From contig JBBDHG010000054.1 in NCBI GenBank assembly GCA_037951165.1, forward strand, positions 4,168,001 to 4,232,000: a DNA stretch of 64,000 nucleotides, written 5' to 3'. The position numbers and the translations under genes are program-made. The stretch is from Lophius americanus. Lineage: Eukaryota; Chordata; Actinopteri; Lophiiformes; Lophiidae. Under the pieces are notes generated by a model, which worked only from the letters and a program-made list of their open reading frames with translations, did no database searches and was not told the origin of the DNA. Below, in pieces: positions 22,775-36,090 of the stretch; the first letter of the stretch is position 1, and the number at the start of each line of letters is the position of its first letter.

Positions 22775-24720
22775 AAATTGAATTCTTTAATGCACAGTTT
22801 CTCACGAACAAATCATGCACATACATGACCACATTCTGGAGTGGTTGTGTTTGGACGTGATGTGCCTTACAGAAACCTGGCAACAACCAGATGTTTTTTC
22901 TGTCCTGAATGAGACCTGTCCTGATGGCTACTGTTACCTCCAGAAAGCCTGCAGCCCCGGGTCGCGCTGGCGGTCTGTCTGTTATTTACCACAGTGATTT
23001 GGACTGTCTCCACTGTCCCTCCCTGAGATCTCTTCTTTTGAATGCCGTTTTCTCCACAACCATTCTTCTAATCTACCAACCACCCAAACCAAACCCAGCC
23101 TTCATATCTGAGATGTACAACCTTTTCTTGATATTTTGCACAACCTCTGCCAATATTATAGTACTTGGAGATATGAACATTCATGTCGACTCCCCCTCCT
23201 GTCGTTTTGCAGACGAATGTCTCCAGCTATCGCCTGTTATAATCTCGGGCAATTTGTCAATGTCCCCACCCACACCATGGGGCACACTCTGGAACTTGTC
23301 ATCACTGACTCTGTTTTTCTCAGCAATCTTCTTGTGTATGATCTGGGTGTCTCCGGCCACAAGGCCGTCTCCATGGAGATGTCACTTCTGTCCCCCTCAC
23401 TAAGCCTAAACGTCAAATCTGCTATAGGAGTTTGAAAAAAAATCAACCATAGAAACCATGACAGTCGACCTCCAGCTTCTTCTTTCTGCAAACTTTGTAT
23501 CAGCCAATGACTCAGTGGATTTCTACAATAACTCCCTGAGTAGCATCCTGGATCGTCAGGTCCCTGTAAAAAGTAGAGCAGTCACCTTCTCCTGTTCAGC
23601 CCCCTGGTTCACAAGCGAGCTACGGAAAATGAAGGCAGTTGGGCGTGTCTTTGAGCGGCGTTACAAGGCTACAGGTCTCACTGTCCACAAGCTAGCCTTT
23701 CGGGGGCACCAAAAGGTCTACTCAAAGTCCCTTAGAGAGACACGGTCAGTGTTTCACTCGAACGACATCAAAACCAGTCTTGGAAATTCTAAGCAGTTTT
23801 AAGCGCTTGACTGGAGGAGATAAAGGTGTGGATGAAACAAAACTTTCTCCAATTGAACAGCTCCAAACCAAAGCAATTTTAATTGGCAACCCACATCAGA
23901 CCCATTCTTCTTCCAGAACCAGCATTACCTTATTTGCCCATGACATTCTCCTCTCTTCATCAGTCACCAACCTCGGCGTAATATTCGACCCTCAACTCAC
24001 TTTTGAATCCCACATCAAACACATCTGCAAGATCTCCTTTCACCATCTCAGAAATATTTCCAAACTCCGTTCTTCACTCACCTTGAGTGATGCTGAAAGC
24101 TGGTCCACGCGTTTGTGTCCTCCAGACTGGATTACTGTAACTCACTCATCGGGATCCCTGATAAAAGTCTTCAAAGACTTCAGTATGTTCAAAAAGTGCT
24201 GCAAGGATCCTGATGAGAGTTCGTAAACACGAACACATCACCCCTGTTCTTCATTCCCTTCATTGGCTTCCCATCTCCACCAGGATTGATTATAAGATCT
24301 ATCTCCACACTCAACAGTGCATCCATGGTAACGCACCCCCCTACCTGAAAGAACTACTCACCCCACTGACCTCAAAACGATCCCTCCGTTCTACCCACTC
24401 ATACCGCCTCCTCCTTCCCTGGACTAAGCTCAGCACCATGGGTGATCGGGCCTTCTGTTCTGCTGCCCCTCGTCTGTGGAATGCTCTCCCCGACCATCCA
24501 AAGGCTCCACAGACAACTGAGACTTTTACAAAAGGACTTATAACTTTCCTTTTTAGTAGGACCTAGAATATTATTGCTCTTTGCTCAGATTTTTCAATTA
24601 TTAATATTATATTTCTTTATTGATGCTTTTATCTGCTTCTACCTTGTGGCACTTTGAGATTTGATCCAAATGTAAAGTGCGTTATAAATAAAATGTATTA
24701 TTATTATTATTTTTATTATT
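22775..24720 (+). pseudogene. L2-clade (Maui-like) LINE, 5'-truncated, RT core deleted
   Basis: The largest element in the window. The 5' part is an apurinic-type endonuclease. DVMCLTETWQQPD (about 22850) holds the catalytic Glu region, LLIYQPPKPNPAF and IIVLGDMNIHVD (about 23155) follow, then PTHTMGHTLELVIT and GVSGHKAVSMEM (about 23345). The usual Ser-Asp-His is Ser-Gly-His, so the catalytic Asp is lost. A frameshift separates the LGDMNIHVD and GHTLELV parts. The frame 23458-23802 carries SANDSVDFYNNSLSSILD and WFTSELRKMK. The RT catalytic centre with its Asp-Asp motif is then absent; the sequence jumps to ILIGNPHQT and SSVTNLGVIFDPQLTFESHIKHI (about 23870-24030). The C-terminal end is clean: HITPVLHSLHWLPI and GDRAFCSAAPRLWNALPDH (to 24566). 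The 3' end has the typical L2 tail (gtaaagtgcgttataaata) with TTA repeats. Several frameshifts; dead. Confidence 0.88.
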
Positions 24721-27700
24721 AATTTGAATATAAAATATGATACTTAAACAATAGAGAGTAAACTTCATAAAGCAATAGGGAGAAACCATTTTTAAGATAG
24801 ATCTAACAGATGATCCACGAAAAACTCTTTCAATCTCACTTTCAGTCACCAGGCATTCTGCTGCCATAGCGCTGAAAAGAGATGAAAACAAACGGTCAAA
24901 AGGGTGGCTTATTAAGTGAAGAATGAACCCGTGAAGCAAGCTGTCCTGTCCCTCCTTTCAGTTAAGTGGGTAATTTTTACGTTTGGACAGGAGCTAAACA
25001 AAACCTCCTATAACATCTCCAAACAATGATGCACAGTGGAGGCTGCTGTGAACCAGTTTCATCCTGCAACATCTGATCAACCTAGTACTGAGAAAAAAAG
25101 ATAAGTTTAATTTCTAAGAGTGTATTAGAAGGTCACCTTTTGCTAGTAACACAGAAATTTAAAGAAATCTTTTGATCTGTCGACATGTTTTTCTCTTCCA
25201 TCCACTAGGTCTTTATGTTGGATATGACATGGAGAGCCTACTATGCACAAATGTCTGCAACTCCTGTACTTCCACCATAATATACCTTCAACTTCTCTTT
25301 AGTTTTACAATACATATCCCTTTTATCTTTTCATACATAGAAATATGCGCTCCATTCACCTCGTACCAAATGCCGTGTCCTTTCGGAAGAAGGAAGGCCA
25401 CTGCTCCAGTTCCGCATGGGAAGCGTATCGACTTCAGGGGTCTGTTGCATGTTGGAATATTAAGGAGAAAAGATGAGTACGTCTGCCCCTATATGATGGA
25501 TGGTGCCGAGCTTTGGAGGACCTAACTGGCTCTTGATGAGGCTGGTGTTGCAGAGAAGAAGTGCACCAGGTTAGATTAGCACATTAACAAGGTTAATCAA
25601 TGAGGAAATGAAGGGGTGCAGTTCTCTCTCTGCTCTGTTTTCCTCCAGTTCTTTTTCTTCTTTTGTGTCTGTTCAGACAGAAAGCCCAGGACACCGTTTT
25701 TCTGATTTAATAAGATAACCAAGATGTTAATTCAGACAAACAGGGCAATTTTTATTTTTTATAAATATTTGTACAATTATCACAAAAACCTGAAGGAGCT
25801 AAAGAAAATATTTAGCAGCATGGAATATCCCCTCCTTGGACTCTGGATACTGGTGGTGGTGGATGATGACTCTGCTGAGGCTGATGAGCCATGAGTCCAA
25901 TGGATCTGCTGGGACTAGGCGGAGATGGGACTGTGGAGAGCAAAACCATCAGAAGAGTGAAAGAACTAGATAAATGGAGAGAGAGTTTTGTTTGAAGACA
26001 GCAGCTGATGATGAAGGGCTGAGCCTGCAGCTCTGAAATAGTGACTATGGATGGATGAAGCTACCTGTAGTTGATATCAAGTGATGCCAGAGACTGTGAA
26101 CCTGTTTATTAAAACTGAGCATGTGTGAAAGGTGAAGATAATTGATTAGTATGAGCAGCAGCCTGAGGGCACTGAGTGTGCGAGAGGATAGTCTCTCTGG
26201 TTGAGTCGTGCTCCATTTATTTACATAATAAAAGACAGACAAGACAGAAAAAACCTAAGAAAGAACAGCCTAGAACACTTTAATTGATTAAATTCTAATT
26301 TTATATGTACTGTGCAAAATCACAAAAAATATTATTCAAAGGTACTTTCAAAAATAGCAGGTCTAGACCAAACTCTTTATTCTACAGAGACCCAAAAATT
26401 CAAACATGAGCCAGAAAAACTGCCTTTTACAGAAACCTCCAGTAGATCCTGTCTCTATATGGTAAACCCTCTGTCTGGACTGGTTGAGTTGGGAGAGAAG
26501 GACGAAGATAGAGGGATAGAGGGAGGGATGGGGGTGTGACACAGACCCGTACATTAACGATAGTAATAGCAGCTACAATAATGCATTGTAGAGGACTGAA
26601 CTGAAGGAGGGAGAAAGGAAGAGAGGGAAGGTCACTGCATCATCGGAAAATCCCCAAGCAGTCCAAACTTACAGCGTTATAACTAAGGGATAGCCTAGGC
26701 AAGCCTTAATTATTTAAAAGCCTAATCTTAAATGTAGAAAGTGTCTTCCCCTGAACAGAGTAGGAAGTAGATCCAAAAAGGAGAGGAACCTGATACCTGA
26801 AGGTTCTGGCTCACATTTCACTTCTCTTTCTATAATACATTATAGTATAATGCATTTCATATTTTACAGTCATTCTAGTAGATCATGAAGACAACACTGC
26901 TCTTTTTGCAAATCGTATAATAAGTGTTATTACTTAACAGCCCTTTCGGCAATTTGCTTGAGTTTTCAGGCCGCTGAAAGAACAAATGTGCTCGCTTGTG
27001 AGTGTTCACATTATGTGGATTCCATCAATTGTTAGATCATTTTTACCAGGCATAATAGATGCATTAGGAACATCAACATGATGATGTTGCCTAACTCAGA
27101 TCTCCCCGTTCAGTAATACCACTTAAATTATTTAAACTGGGTGTCCTTTCACATTATGTCCATTTGAATTATTGTATCCTCAATATTGGCGTCAGGTTTA
27201 CTGCCACCCGGTTTACAACGTTTACTGTATGCCATTTTACTTTTGTCCGTCTGACAGCATTAACCCTTTATATTGGCACTGCACACTTTCTCCTATTGGA
27301 TGATTTGAGTGGATGTTAGATGAGGGGGCGGGGCTTTGGTGACTTGTTAAGAGAGATTGACAACAGCTGTGGGCAAAGACTGACATGGATTGACAGGAGA
27401 AAAAGTGGGAACTTTTTATGTATTGAATTCTTTGCATGCTGTGTGCACTATATAGTATAGAGCCATGTTTTCTGTGTTGAGCTCTTCTCATGATAGAACA
27501 TCTTCCATGGAACGCATGTATTATTAACTATTTAAAACCTGTTATCTGATCAGACTTTCATACACGCAATCCGCTGAAGTCAGTTGGTGTACACTCCAGA
27601 TCAAAACAAGCAAGATGCTCAGTAGAAATTAGGAGGGTTGTTGATTTTTACCAACCTATAGTCTGACCAATGATTGAACAGTTTCCCCGAGCACATGTCG

Positions 27701-27829
27701 ACATTTCATATTCCGTTAAATTTTTGGCCCCGAACGCAAACAGAGCCAGCTAAAAAACGAAACAATGCATCATTCTGTCATCTGGTAAGGACATTCCATC
27801 TTTTTGTATGTACTTCACATCACAGATTC
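24721..27829. other. Non-coding, no firm feature seen
   Basis: About 3 kb with no recognised gene. A 117-codon frame at 25172-25525 has no domain I know. A mixed-GC part at 25780-26000 with GGT/GAT repeats looks unique. Confidence 0.45.
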
Positions 27830-28004
27830 CCTTTTTATATCTACACATTTCCTGAAATCAATCCACTTCTTCCTGGCCCTATGGTTTATGTTGGTATAAA
27901 ATTTGAAAATGATTCAAGAAATGGTTTTTGAGTTATCATGTTCAAACAAAGGATCTGCAACGGTGATGATGATTCCATAATATCCCCAAATTTTCTGGGA
28001 TATA
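27830..28004 (-). mobile_element. HINE-like interspersed repeat, copy 5 (left half only)
   Basis: Read on the minus strand, the left terminus is complete. TATATCCC at 28004 opens a hairpin in which ATATCCC pairs with GGGATAT around a loop of about ten bases. 'attatggaatc', 'cagatcctttg', 'caaaaaccatt' and 'ttttataccaac' follow, up to the 'aggaagaagtgga' block. The right half is missing or decayed beyond recognition. This copy gives the cleanest left end. Confidence 0.7.
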
Positions 28005-31000
28005 ATTAGCACTTAGGGACTTCATGAATAAATAAATAATAATGAACCAATACATAATGAAGGACAAAGCTTTCTATAGCAATTATATGGTTGCTGATAC
28101 GTGCCACTATGGTTTCTCCAAGGGGTTCAAACTGAGCTGGCATGAGAGGCGTAAATACCAGGATGGTATGAAAAGTGAAATACAGGCCAGAGCTTAGGAT
28201 GGAACAGTTTTCCTGGTTGAACATTTACTAGAACAAACATAAATAGAGTAGTTCCAGAACAAAACACTAACATTTTTAGGGTTAAAACAATACTGCGTCT
28301 CTATATTTTCACTAAATTTACAAAAATCTCAACTTCTCAGTCTGATTGTTTTCAGCCTACCACTGATGGCAGAATAGTGTCTCTTTACAGGGCGTGCCAA
28401 CGGTTCTGTTACACAGCCCTTGAGCTTTGAACCTTCTACCTGTGGAAGCAGACGAAAAAAAAAAAAAAACAGGCCCCCAGCTCACACACTGGCATTAATA
28501 ATATTTATCACCAGATGAAGATGAATAAAAGCAGGACAGATTATCTAATTATAAGTGTCGATGTTTTGTTATAATCGTAATGGATGGATAAAGCTCCTGT
28601 AATGTCATCACTGCTTTTATGGAGTAGAAGTGAGTGAGGAGAGCGGCGGCGCATTGTTCACATTTAAACTCTGACAGAAGCCTGTATTGAAACCCTTTAG
28701 AAATCCTCTAAAGCCTTTTCATGCAACTTTATTCACATCTATACAATAGTCGCTGCATTTCATGTCTGTCAGCAATTCCTTTCTTCCTCCATATTGCGAT
28801 ACATTACTAAAAAGACTTCGCTCAAATTTTATTCCAGTTTTGTCCTCCTTTTTTTCATTTTGTATAAAAATGACACCTTTTCGAAATCGCATTCATGCCT
28901 ATTTTATTTTAACTCTCATCCATTCTTTATGGACACATAACACCCCAAAATATGACGGAACATGTTTTTTTATATTACGCAGATTCCGGGGTTGTGCTTT
29001 ACACGTTTGTACTATAAAACAAATACGGTTGTGTGTTCTCTCCAGATGTCGGCTGCTATAATAAGTTGAGTAGACATGTGTTTCTCTGAGCTGTAAATCT
29101 TTTATAGCACGAGGGAAGTTTTTCAAAGTACCAACTGTTTTTTGATTCTACACCATTATTTCGAAGTTGTTTAAAGACCCTGCTGGGCTAATGAAGAGAA
29201 CTTTGCGGATGATTCTGATACCCTGAATAACCTTAAAAAAGTATTACTTACATATAAATACTCTTTGCCACGGTCAGATGAACTGTCATTAGATGTGCCA
29301 CTCTAAGCTGTATAAACATTTAATCTCTATTATCATTTCATTCCAGTCTTATTAAATGTTAACCTGTTTTTTCAGGTGATACTGACTAAATGTAATAATC
29401 TCAGTGGACTCACAATCTGTACAAAATATAACCAGGAACGAAGACCATAAAATAAATGTGCAATCAGACTTCCTTTACTTTGGATAGTAACTAACAATTA
29501 AATAGTTTAGCTATCTAAGTTTTATGTCTGGTGAAGCACCTGCAGAACACAACAGAAATGCTGTTGAACAGAATCATTTTTTGCTTTCTTTAGAAAGCTT
29601 GAAAAAAGACTTAATATGACTTAGGGAGTAAGGTAACGCTTTGCATCCAACTACAGGAGAAAAAAGGCAATGGAATAACCTTTCAGAAGCTGGTAGTCCA
29701 GAAAAGAGCAGCCACATTATCACACACGCATTGGCTGAAAAAAGTAGATCTGCTTATCAGGATCAATCTATCAAAAGCTGCAGATTTCAACAGTCAGCCA
29801 TAAAAAGACCCGAATAGGACAACCATGTTCTGATTAATGGATGAGCAGCCTTACCTCCTGCTCTACATGTTCTCCATCATATTGAGACTATCTCTCCCTT
29901 CAACTATGTATTGATACGTTTGGGGTTACTGTCCCAGCTGTTCGTCATTGTGGTGATCAACTGATTGTCAGACACTCCAGCTGAGCTGGGCACGCCCCTA
30001 TCCTATAGGCATGTGTGTGTGTGCCGTCACTCTGATTTTCTGATTGCCTCTGTGCAGTGTCTGCAGTGTGAAGTGATGTGTGAGAGTTTGAGAACTGCTG
30101 AATGGGGTTGTGAGAGGGAATAGGGGATGAGGGCCATGCAGAGTAGCTTTCAGACCAGCTACAAACGTATTACAGAGTTGGCTGATTACACAGCGCCTCT
30201 CACCGTTAGCTGCTTAGCATGTAGCTCCGACTATTTACATGGTGTCTGTTTGAATGCAATGCAGTTGTATTCCAGTCTTGGTGCTGTTATAGACCCACAG
30301 CACCCTCATATGGTGAGAAACGCCAGATAAAACCCCAGAAAAATGTAAACAAAGAAATGATTTATTATCCTAAACTTATTGTGTGGCGATAAGCACAGCC
30401 TGCCACATGCCTGTACAATCTACATTCACTATGCCCGATACAAAACTTGTCTCTACCGACTATTTCTCCCAATAAGACACTAAAGTGTCTGGTGTCAATT
30501 GGATTATTGTACTGCTCCAAAGCAAGTCGGAGCCTCCCCCATCTCGAATCGCAAGTATCCAACATTTTTTCTCTCTTGAAATAATGACATAATTTTCAAA
30601 ATTTATAATTCTTCTGAAAACCCATATGTAGGCTTAATTGAAAGCAAAAAGAACAAACCAAACTTCATGGAGTATAGCTTGTCTTTTGTAAAAACTTTGC
30701 CAATGATGGATTTAATGTCTCTTCCCTTCTGACAGCCAGCACAGATTGTGAGTGGCTACTGCCTCACTGACTTCCTGTCAGGTTGACCTCCGCGTGAACC
30801 AGCTGCTTTGCATCCGCATAATAAAATGACAGCTCATCAGAACTCTCTTTTTCTCCCTGTTGTTACCTCAGAACCAGTCCTGCTCTCTGTCTCCCTGTCC
30901 CTCTCTGTTCCTCAGACGCTGTCTCTCAGAAAAGTCCTTTAATTTGGGGAACGACTGTCTTCATAGTGGGATCAGAATTTGTTGGGGTTAGTTGAAATCT

Positions 31001-31664
31001 TCGATTATTCTGAGACTGTTCTCGATGTGTTACCCGTCGAGAAATTACCATGTAACTCTTAACTTCCTGTTTACTCAGAGGGCACGTTCACTTAAGAAAC
31101 TCTTAACCAAGGGTCCAAAAAAAAGTGTGGGACAATTTTACAGTGTAAACTTCTGATCAGGTTTGTTTTTTATTCACATTGCATTTTAATATGTCACATT
31201 TGTTACTTCAGTGGATAGCCTTTTCCATTTGATTGGGACAAAAATCAATGAGTGAATAAAAAAGTCGCATTCCTGTCCTTCAATGTCTTCTAGCCTTCCA
31301 ACTCTTCCCTTAAAAAGTTTTGCAGATGACTTTTGATTTCTTCATCAGTTGGAAACTTCTTTCCATACGTCATCTCTACTTCTCTTTATATGCGACCATG
31401 GATCATTTTATCGTCTTCTTCCTTCCATTATTTTATTCCTGCTTTTGTCTATTGTTGGTGGTAGGCGGTTGTAACTTCTTGTTATTGTCCAAAGGTCTGA
31501 TCCATACGTATAAGTGGGCTGACTGTGGAAATAAATTGAACTGTGATTTCACTTTGATTTGGATCTCTTTTTTCTTGGCAAATATAGGCTGTTTGATCAA
31601 GACCTCGGTCAGAGGGTCAAGGTCCGGATCCAACAACTTTCTGAAAAGTCGGAACGCATGCAGT
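28005..31664. other. Non-coding, no firm feature seen
   Basis: About 3.6 kb without recognised genes or elements. A run of 16 A (about 28455) and short GT runs near 30008 are present. The plus frame 31320-31841, the longest in the window, runs from unique sequence into a repeat copy and is best read as chance. Confidence 0.5.
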
Positions 31665-32256
31665 TTTTCTAATTTTATACCCACAGACTTCAGTGTGAGG
31701 AAGAACTGGTTTTTCGGACTTTTTTTCGGACATAAATTCCCAATAGTTGCAAGTAGCAAATTTGGTGTATTTGAATTGACTCCAGGACAATATCTTTTAA
31801 ATATCATACTTTACTCTAGTAGTTTCTATTTTACTCATTAGGGGGAATTTTTGTTATGACAAAACAATTTCCCGGCCTGAACTCAAAAACTATTTCATGG
31901 ATCATCGTCAAACTTTATAGCCCATGTATCTCAGTAAGAGGAAGAACTGGATTGGTTTTGGGAAAGGTACGTTCTATATTTTTGACACTAGTCAGAGCTT
32001 TATCTCCAAAAGATTTGTGCCATAATGTCTCAAGAATTGATCCAATTTAGTCCAAAGGCGGTGTATATGAATGGACTTGAGATATATTTTGTATACATTA
32101 TATTTTTCTCCAATAGTAATTTTTTTTTTTTTTTGAAAAAAATCCTGTGGACAGAACTTCTCATTTAATTTGAGGACTTCAAACAGGAGGGATTGCTGAT
32201 AGGGTTCTTTTCGGGGATATAACCTTTCTGTTGGGGACGACAGCATCGGCCTAGTT
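31665..32256 (+). mobile_element. HINE-like interspersed repeat, copy 6 (one and a half internal units)
   Basis: A first partial unit ('ttatacccacagacttcagtg' to 'actcattaggggga', about 31673-31847) is followed by a second unit. The second has 'aactatttcatggatcatc' (31889), 'gaggaagaactggattg' (31939), 'ccataatgtctcaag', 'ccaatttagtcca' (32042) and 'ttctcatttaatttgagga' (32158). The right end has the inner inverted word 'tcttttcggggatata' (about 32206-32221), a good hairpin (CTGTTG, GGGA, CGACAG) and the closing 'ggcctagtt' at 32256. The left terminus is lost. It supports the view that the family can hold tandem internal units. Confidence 0.7.
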
Positions 32257-33454
32257 ATTCAGGTAGAACTGGAGGAAAAAAAACTTTCAAATACTGAATA
32301 AAAGACAAAGATGAAGTTGAAGAAAGAGTCCCACTTCAATAAAACAATTCCTTTAATAAATCGTGTCTGTGGCTTCAGATTAATAATTATCGTTGGTGCT
32401 TAAGTGACAGTGTCTTCATGGATGTCTAGATTTAAAAAATAAAGGCATAATAACTTATCGGCTCAAATGCGTGTCACATTTCAGTTACTTATTTGTCTAA
32501 AGTCTGTGCTGGAACATCAGCACCTCTAGTCCAAACAATGCATCTGTCAATACAGGTGATGTAATGAGTTCTGCTTCACTCAACATATTTCTGATCATTG
32601 GAGCCTCACTGAACAGCTCAGACTGTAAATGTGTTTATGCTGGATTCAGTAGAATTATCTGTTTTTCTGACTTATTCCTATTTTTCTAATTAATCTATGT
32701 ATATTATATGAGCCTTTATTGTCAGACAAGCTTTATGCATTAGGTGTAAGTTATGTAGGTATGTGTGTGTCTGATGGTGATGACGGGATTTATTTTTCAT
32801 AAGGCTTCTGATAATTTGGAGATTGTTTTTATTGGCCGGCTTCCTGGTGTGAATGTCTGTCTTTTAATTAGGATCTTCCAGATATAGAGCACTGATGGAC
32901 ACAGAAGAGGAATGAATGTCAGAAAAATCATTATTATTGTAATTATTATATTAAATACTATATTCTATTTGATTGTAATGTACAGTATGTTACAATGAAA
33001 CAGACAGAATCTTACCTGATCTTTTCCATCCTCTCTGAGAGAAGATGGTTTTACCATCTCTTAAGACTCCCTCTTGATTGACAGTTTGGAATAAGCCGTG
33101 TGTAAACACTTCACACATCCATTTGCATCCCGTCATGTCTGGCATCCGCAATCTTAAACACCCCTCACCGCTTGTGATCCTTTGTACACTGCTGCTTTTG
33201 GTGTTTGCTGTGTTTTTAGTGTTGGTAGAAGAAAGAGAGCGAGAAGGAGAGAGCTAACTGACTGTGGCTCACATTTCAAAATATGAAGAAGGTAATGGTC
33301 TGTGGTAGGTTGAACACAGAATAATGATAATAGTTACAATAAGAAGAATAAATATTTATTTACATAACGATATCTTTCTTTTGCAGTTGAAACACTGTTA
33401 GCGTGACCACTTGAACGCGGAGCTCAGTTATGAGATGAGATGGTTCAGCATCTG
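32257..33454. other. Non-coding, no firm feature seen
   Basis: No gene. 32800-32890 ('ttattggccggcttcctgg', 'cttttaattagga') has the look of conserved non-coding sequence but is short. Confidence 0.4.
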
Positions 33455-33615
33455 ACCGGGGGCCTCCAGGACGCCTCCCTTTGAAGGTTTTCTAATGGTG
33501 TCCACCTGGCATGAGACCCTGGGGTAGATCCAGAACTCACCTAGCCAAGGAACACCTCTGGATCCTACAGGAAGAACTGGAGAGTGCCGCGGGGGAGAGG
33601 GACGTCTGTCATTCC
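33455..33615 (+). pseudogene. RTE-clade LINE fragment (3' coding end)
   Basis: 'gggcctccaggacgcctccc' followed by 'tttgaaggtttt', 'gagaccctggggtagatcca', 'aaggaacacctctggatcc', 'gaagaactggagagtgcc' and 'gggggagagggacgtctg' is the last coding stretch of the same RTE family as 10535-10959. The usual 'cgacccgaccccggataa' tail is absent here. Confidence 0.8.
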
Positions 33616-35954
33616 CTTCTTAGTTTGATGATATTATATGAATGATATTATAAGTATATATATATATGATTACGAGGTGTATTTACAAACTAGGCGTTCT
33701 ATTTTCTATGTCCTGCTTTATTCCAAATGCCCTCACTTAGGACTTGTGTGACCTTTTATATGTGCAGGAGAACACTGAATATGACTAAACATTATCTCCT
33801 GACAGTGTGTTAGGACATTTTATTATCATAAAAGTTAAATCCCTTCTGCGTAAATGGCGCAGACAGCTGGTAAACACTCTCTCTGCTCCTTTGAGGAAAA
33901 GCTGCAGGTTATATCGCGAAGTGGATGAAATACATCATAGAAAAAAAGCAGGGGCAGACGGTCACTGGCTTGGAATCACATTCTTGTGCCTAAGGCAGAA
34001 GAGTGGAGCTGTGCCATGGAAATATGGCAGGGTCAGGCACCACCCTGAAAAGGGAGTTGAACATGCCCACTGTGGACTCCAGCTTCATTCTGATGTTTTC
34101 ATGACTTCATCTTTCTTGGTTTCTATGGGAGTCTGTGTCCGTATCTCAAGAAGTAGTTCATCCTGGTGGAACAGACCGGCAGTCTCTCACACCTGGCCTC
34201 CATCTACTGTCTAAATCATAAAAAAAATAAAAATAAATCGGATGTCCCGTGACTCTTTTAATATTTGATTCTTTTTTTCTTAAATGAATTTTTCTTGATT
34301 GATTCTTGATTGATTCTTTATCATATAGAAATGAACATATTTCCCTTAATTGCCTTCCATGTATCTGAAATAGGAAAACTGAATGTAAAATGTATTTTTT
34401 TGGATTTAAATTTGATTGAAAAAAAAAATGGAACAGTATTATACTGACATTATTTTAGGAATCATGGATGACTGATCATTTTCAAAATAGTCTCCCTGCC
34501 ATACCATAAAGTGCCCCTTAGGGATAATGAATGAATGAAAGAATGATCATTCTATACCATAACAGATGTGAAAGTGTCTGCAGCCTTTGCTCATCATACA
34601 ATGCACTACGGTGGGAATTAGTTTGCTTGATAATTACATATATGGTTTTGTCTCTGCGTTCAAGAAGGAGACCAAACTGAGAAATATTAGCATTACTCAT
34701 GGGAGATACATTTAATTTAGCCAAGCTGTTTGAATTCCTACTAAAATTCCATTTAAAATCACTCATTGGTTTTGATAATTGTTTGACATTCTGTACAGCA
34801 CGCCTCATTCAGTATGTCAACACTCCACTGGTGCCTTCAGATTTATTCATTAACAGCAGTTGTACTGTTGACGCATTCGTGTTGCAGGCTCCATCCTTCT
34901 GTTTCCAGTTTGTCCCTCAGCGGGAGGAGTGATCATGGCGGTTGAATCAAGGCAACAGCATAATTGATCCGCTGTCATTTTAGTCTCCGAGTTCAGTTAT
35001 CGATTTCACCTCAGAAGGTTGTTGACTCAACAGGGGAACCGTTGAATCCTGGAGGCAATATACAGCCAAAGATCATAAAGAACATATCTGCAAGGTCACA
35101 ATCATCATTCCATTAATATTAAATGCTTGAATTCCCGGTAGAGTAGAACTAATTGGTCACATTACTGCTGCAGCGCCGATCAACAAGAGGAACATCTTAA
35201 CTACACACACCGGTGTTTTAAAAGGCTGTACTCATGCAGAAGAAGGTATGGATTTAGGATTATGAGCCCAGGTTCTAAAAATCAGGAAGGAAATCAGGTT
35301 CTAAAACTTAGATTTGTCACTATATACAACATAGGTATTTATACAACTCAATCAATGCAGTTTTTATATATGTAAATTTGTTAAATATTATAATAGGATA
35401 TACTATACCTGGATATTTACAGACAGAAACAACTATCTAATGAAGATAATGTTATTGGTATCTTGATATTGGAAACCGCCAGACTTGCATTTTCTTAACG
35501 TGGGAGTGAAATTGCTCGCTTAGATTTTCCATCATCAGTCTATTTTACATTTCAACCAGTCTGCTTTCCTGTGAGTGGTGACGGCTACATCAGAAAACAC
35601 GACTTGATCAGAAGATCTCCAATACGGCAGGTTTTGTTGTGTGGGGGTGAGCGTGGTTGAGCGTGGAGCTTTAGGGGATAGAGAGAGAGAGAAAGGGGGC
35701 GTGGATAGCCGGCTCACAGGAGCAGTGCCAGGTGAGCTAATCACACTCTTCTGGAGTGGAACAATCCATTTAGCAACTGTCAGTGCAGTGTTCTGAATAG
35801 AACCCACACTGGTAGCAGGGAGCCGTGCTAAATAAGGGTGTTCCCTGTCTAAAGTGGTAAGTACCTTCCAAAACTCATCTAAGGGCAGACAGTTGCTGAA
35901 GTGGTGGCAGGATTATCGAAGTCCAAGACTCAATTATGTCTGTGGGGAATGAAG
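33616..35954. other. Non-coding, no firm feature seen
   Basis: No recognised gene. The 135-codon frame 33807-34214 has no known domain and starts in AT-rich sequence. A small tandem (12-bp unit TTCTTGATTGAT) sits at 34292-34319. A purine-rich run lies at about 35681-35698. Confidence 0.45.
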
Positions 35955-36090
35955 GTTAATCCGCGTTTACTCAAATCCGATTTTTTTGTTAAATCCGATT
36001 TTTCTTTTGCATAGCTGTTCACATTACTCTTCAAATTCGCCCTATAGCGTACTGTCAAATGTCCTTCTGACTTCACCTGTGTGTGGTTAT
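35955..36090. repeat. Interspersed repeat with doubled 'aaatccgattttt' word
   Basis: 'actcaaatccgattttt' and 'ttaaatccgatttttc' occur in tandem, followed by 'gcatagctgttcacattac'. This is a repeat I recognise as frequent in fish genomes, probably a DNA-transposon derivative. Boundaries are approximate and no inverted terminus is visible. Confidence 0.5.

Noticed and set aside
22599..22886. 95-codon minus-strand frame overlapping the LINE start
   Set aside because: It is largely antisense of the L2-clade endonuclease region; the plus strand carries the real homology.
25172..25525. 117-codon plus-strand frame ending RKDEYVCPYMMDGAELWRT
   Set aside because: No family recognised and no splice signals that fit; the N-terminal two thirds are Phe/Ile/Leu-rich as in chance frames.
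31320..31841. Longest open frame in the window (173 codons), with an overlapping 124-codon minus frame
   Set aside because: It starts in unique sequence and runs into a HINE-like copy; composition is Phe/Leu/Ser-rich as expected from AT-rich DNA, with no domain and no splice context.
33807..34214. 135-codon plus-strand frame
   Set aside because: No recognisable domain, no convincing splice signals or promoter, and low-quality composition; kept only as a remark.
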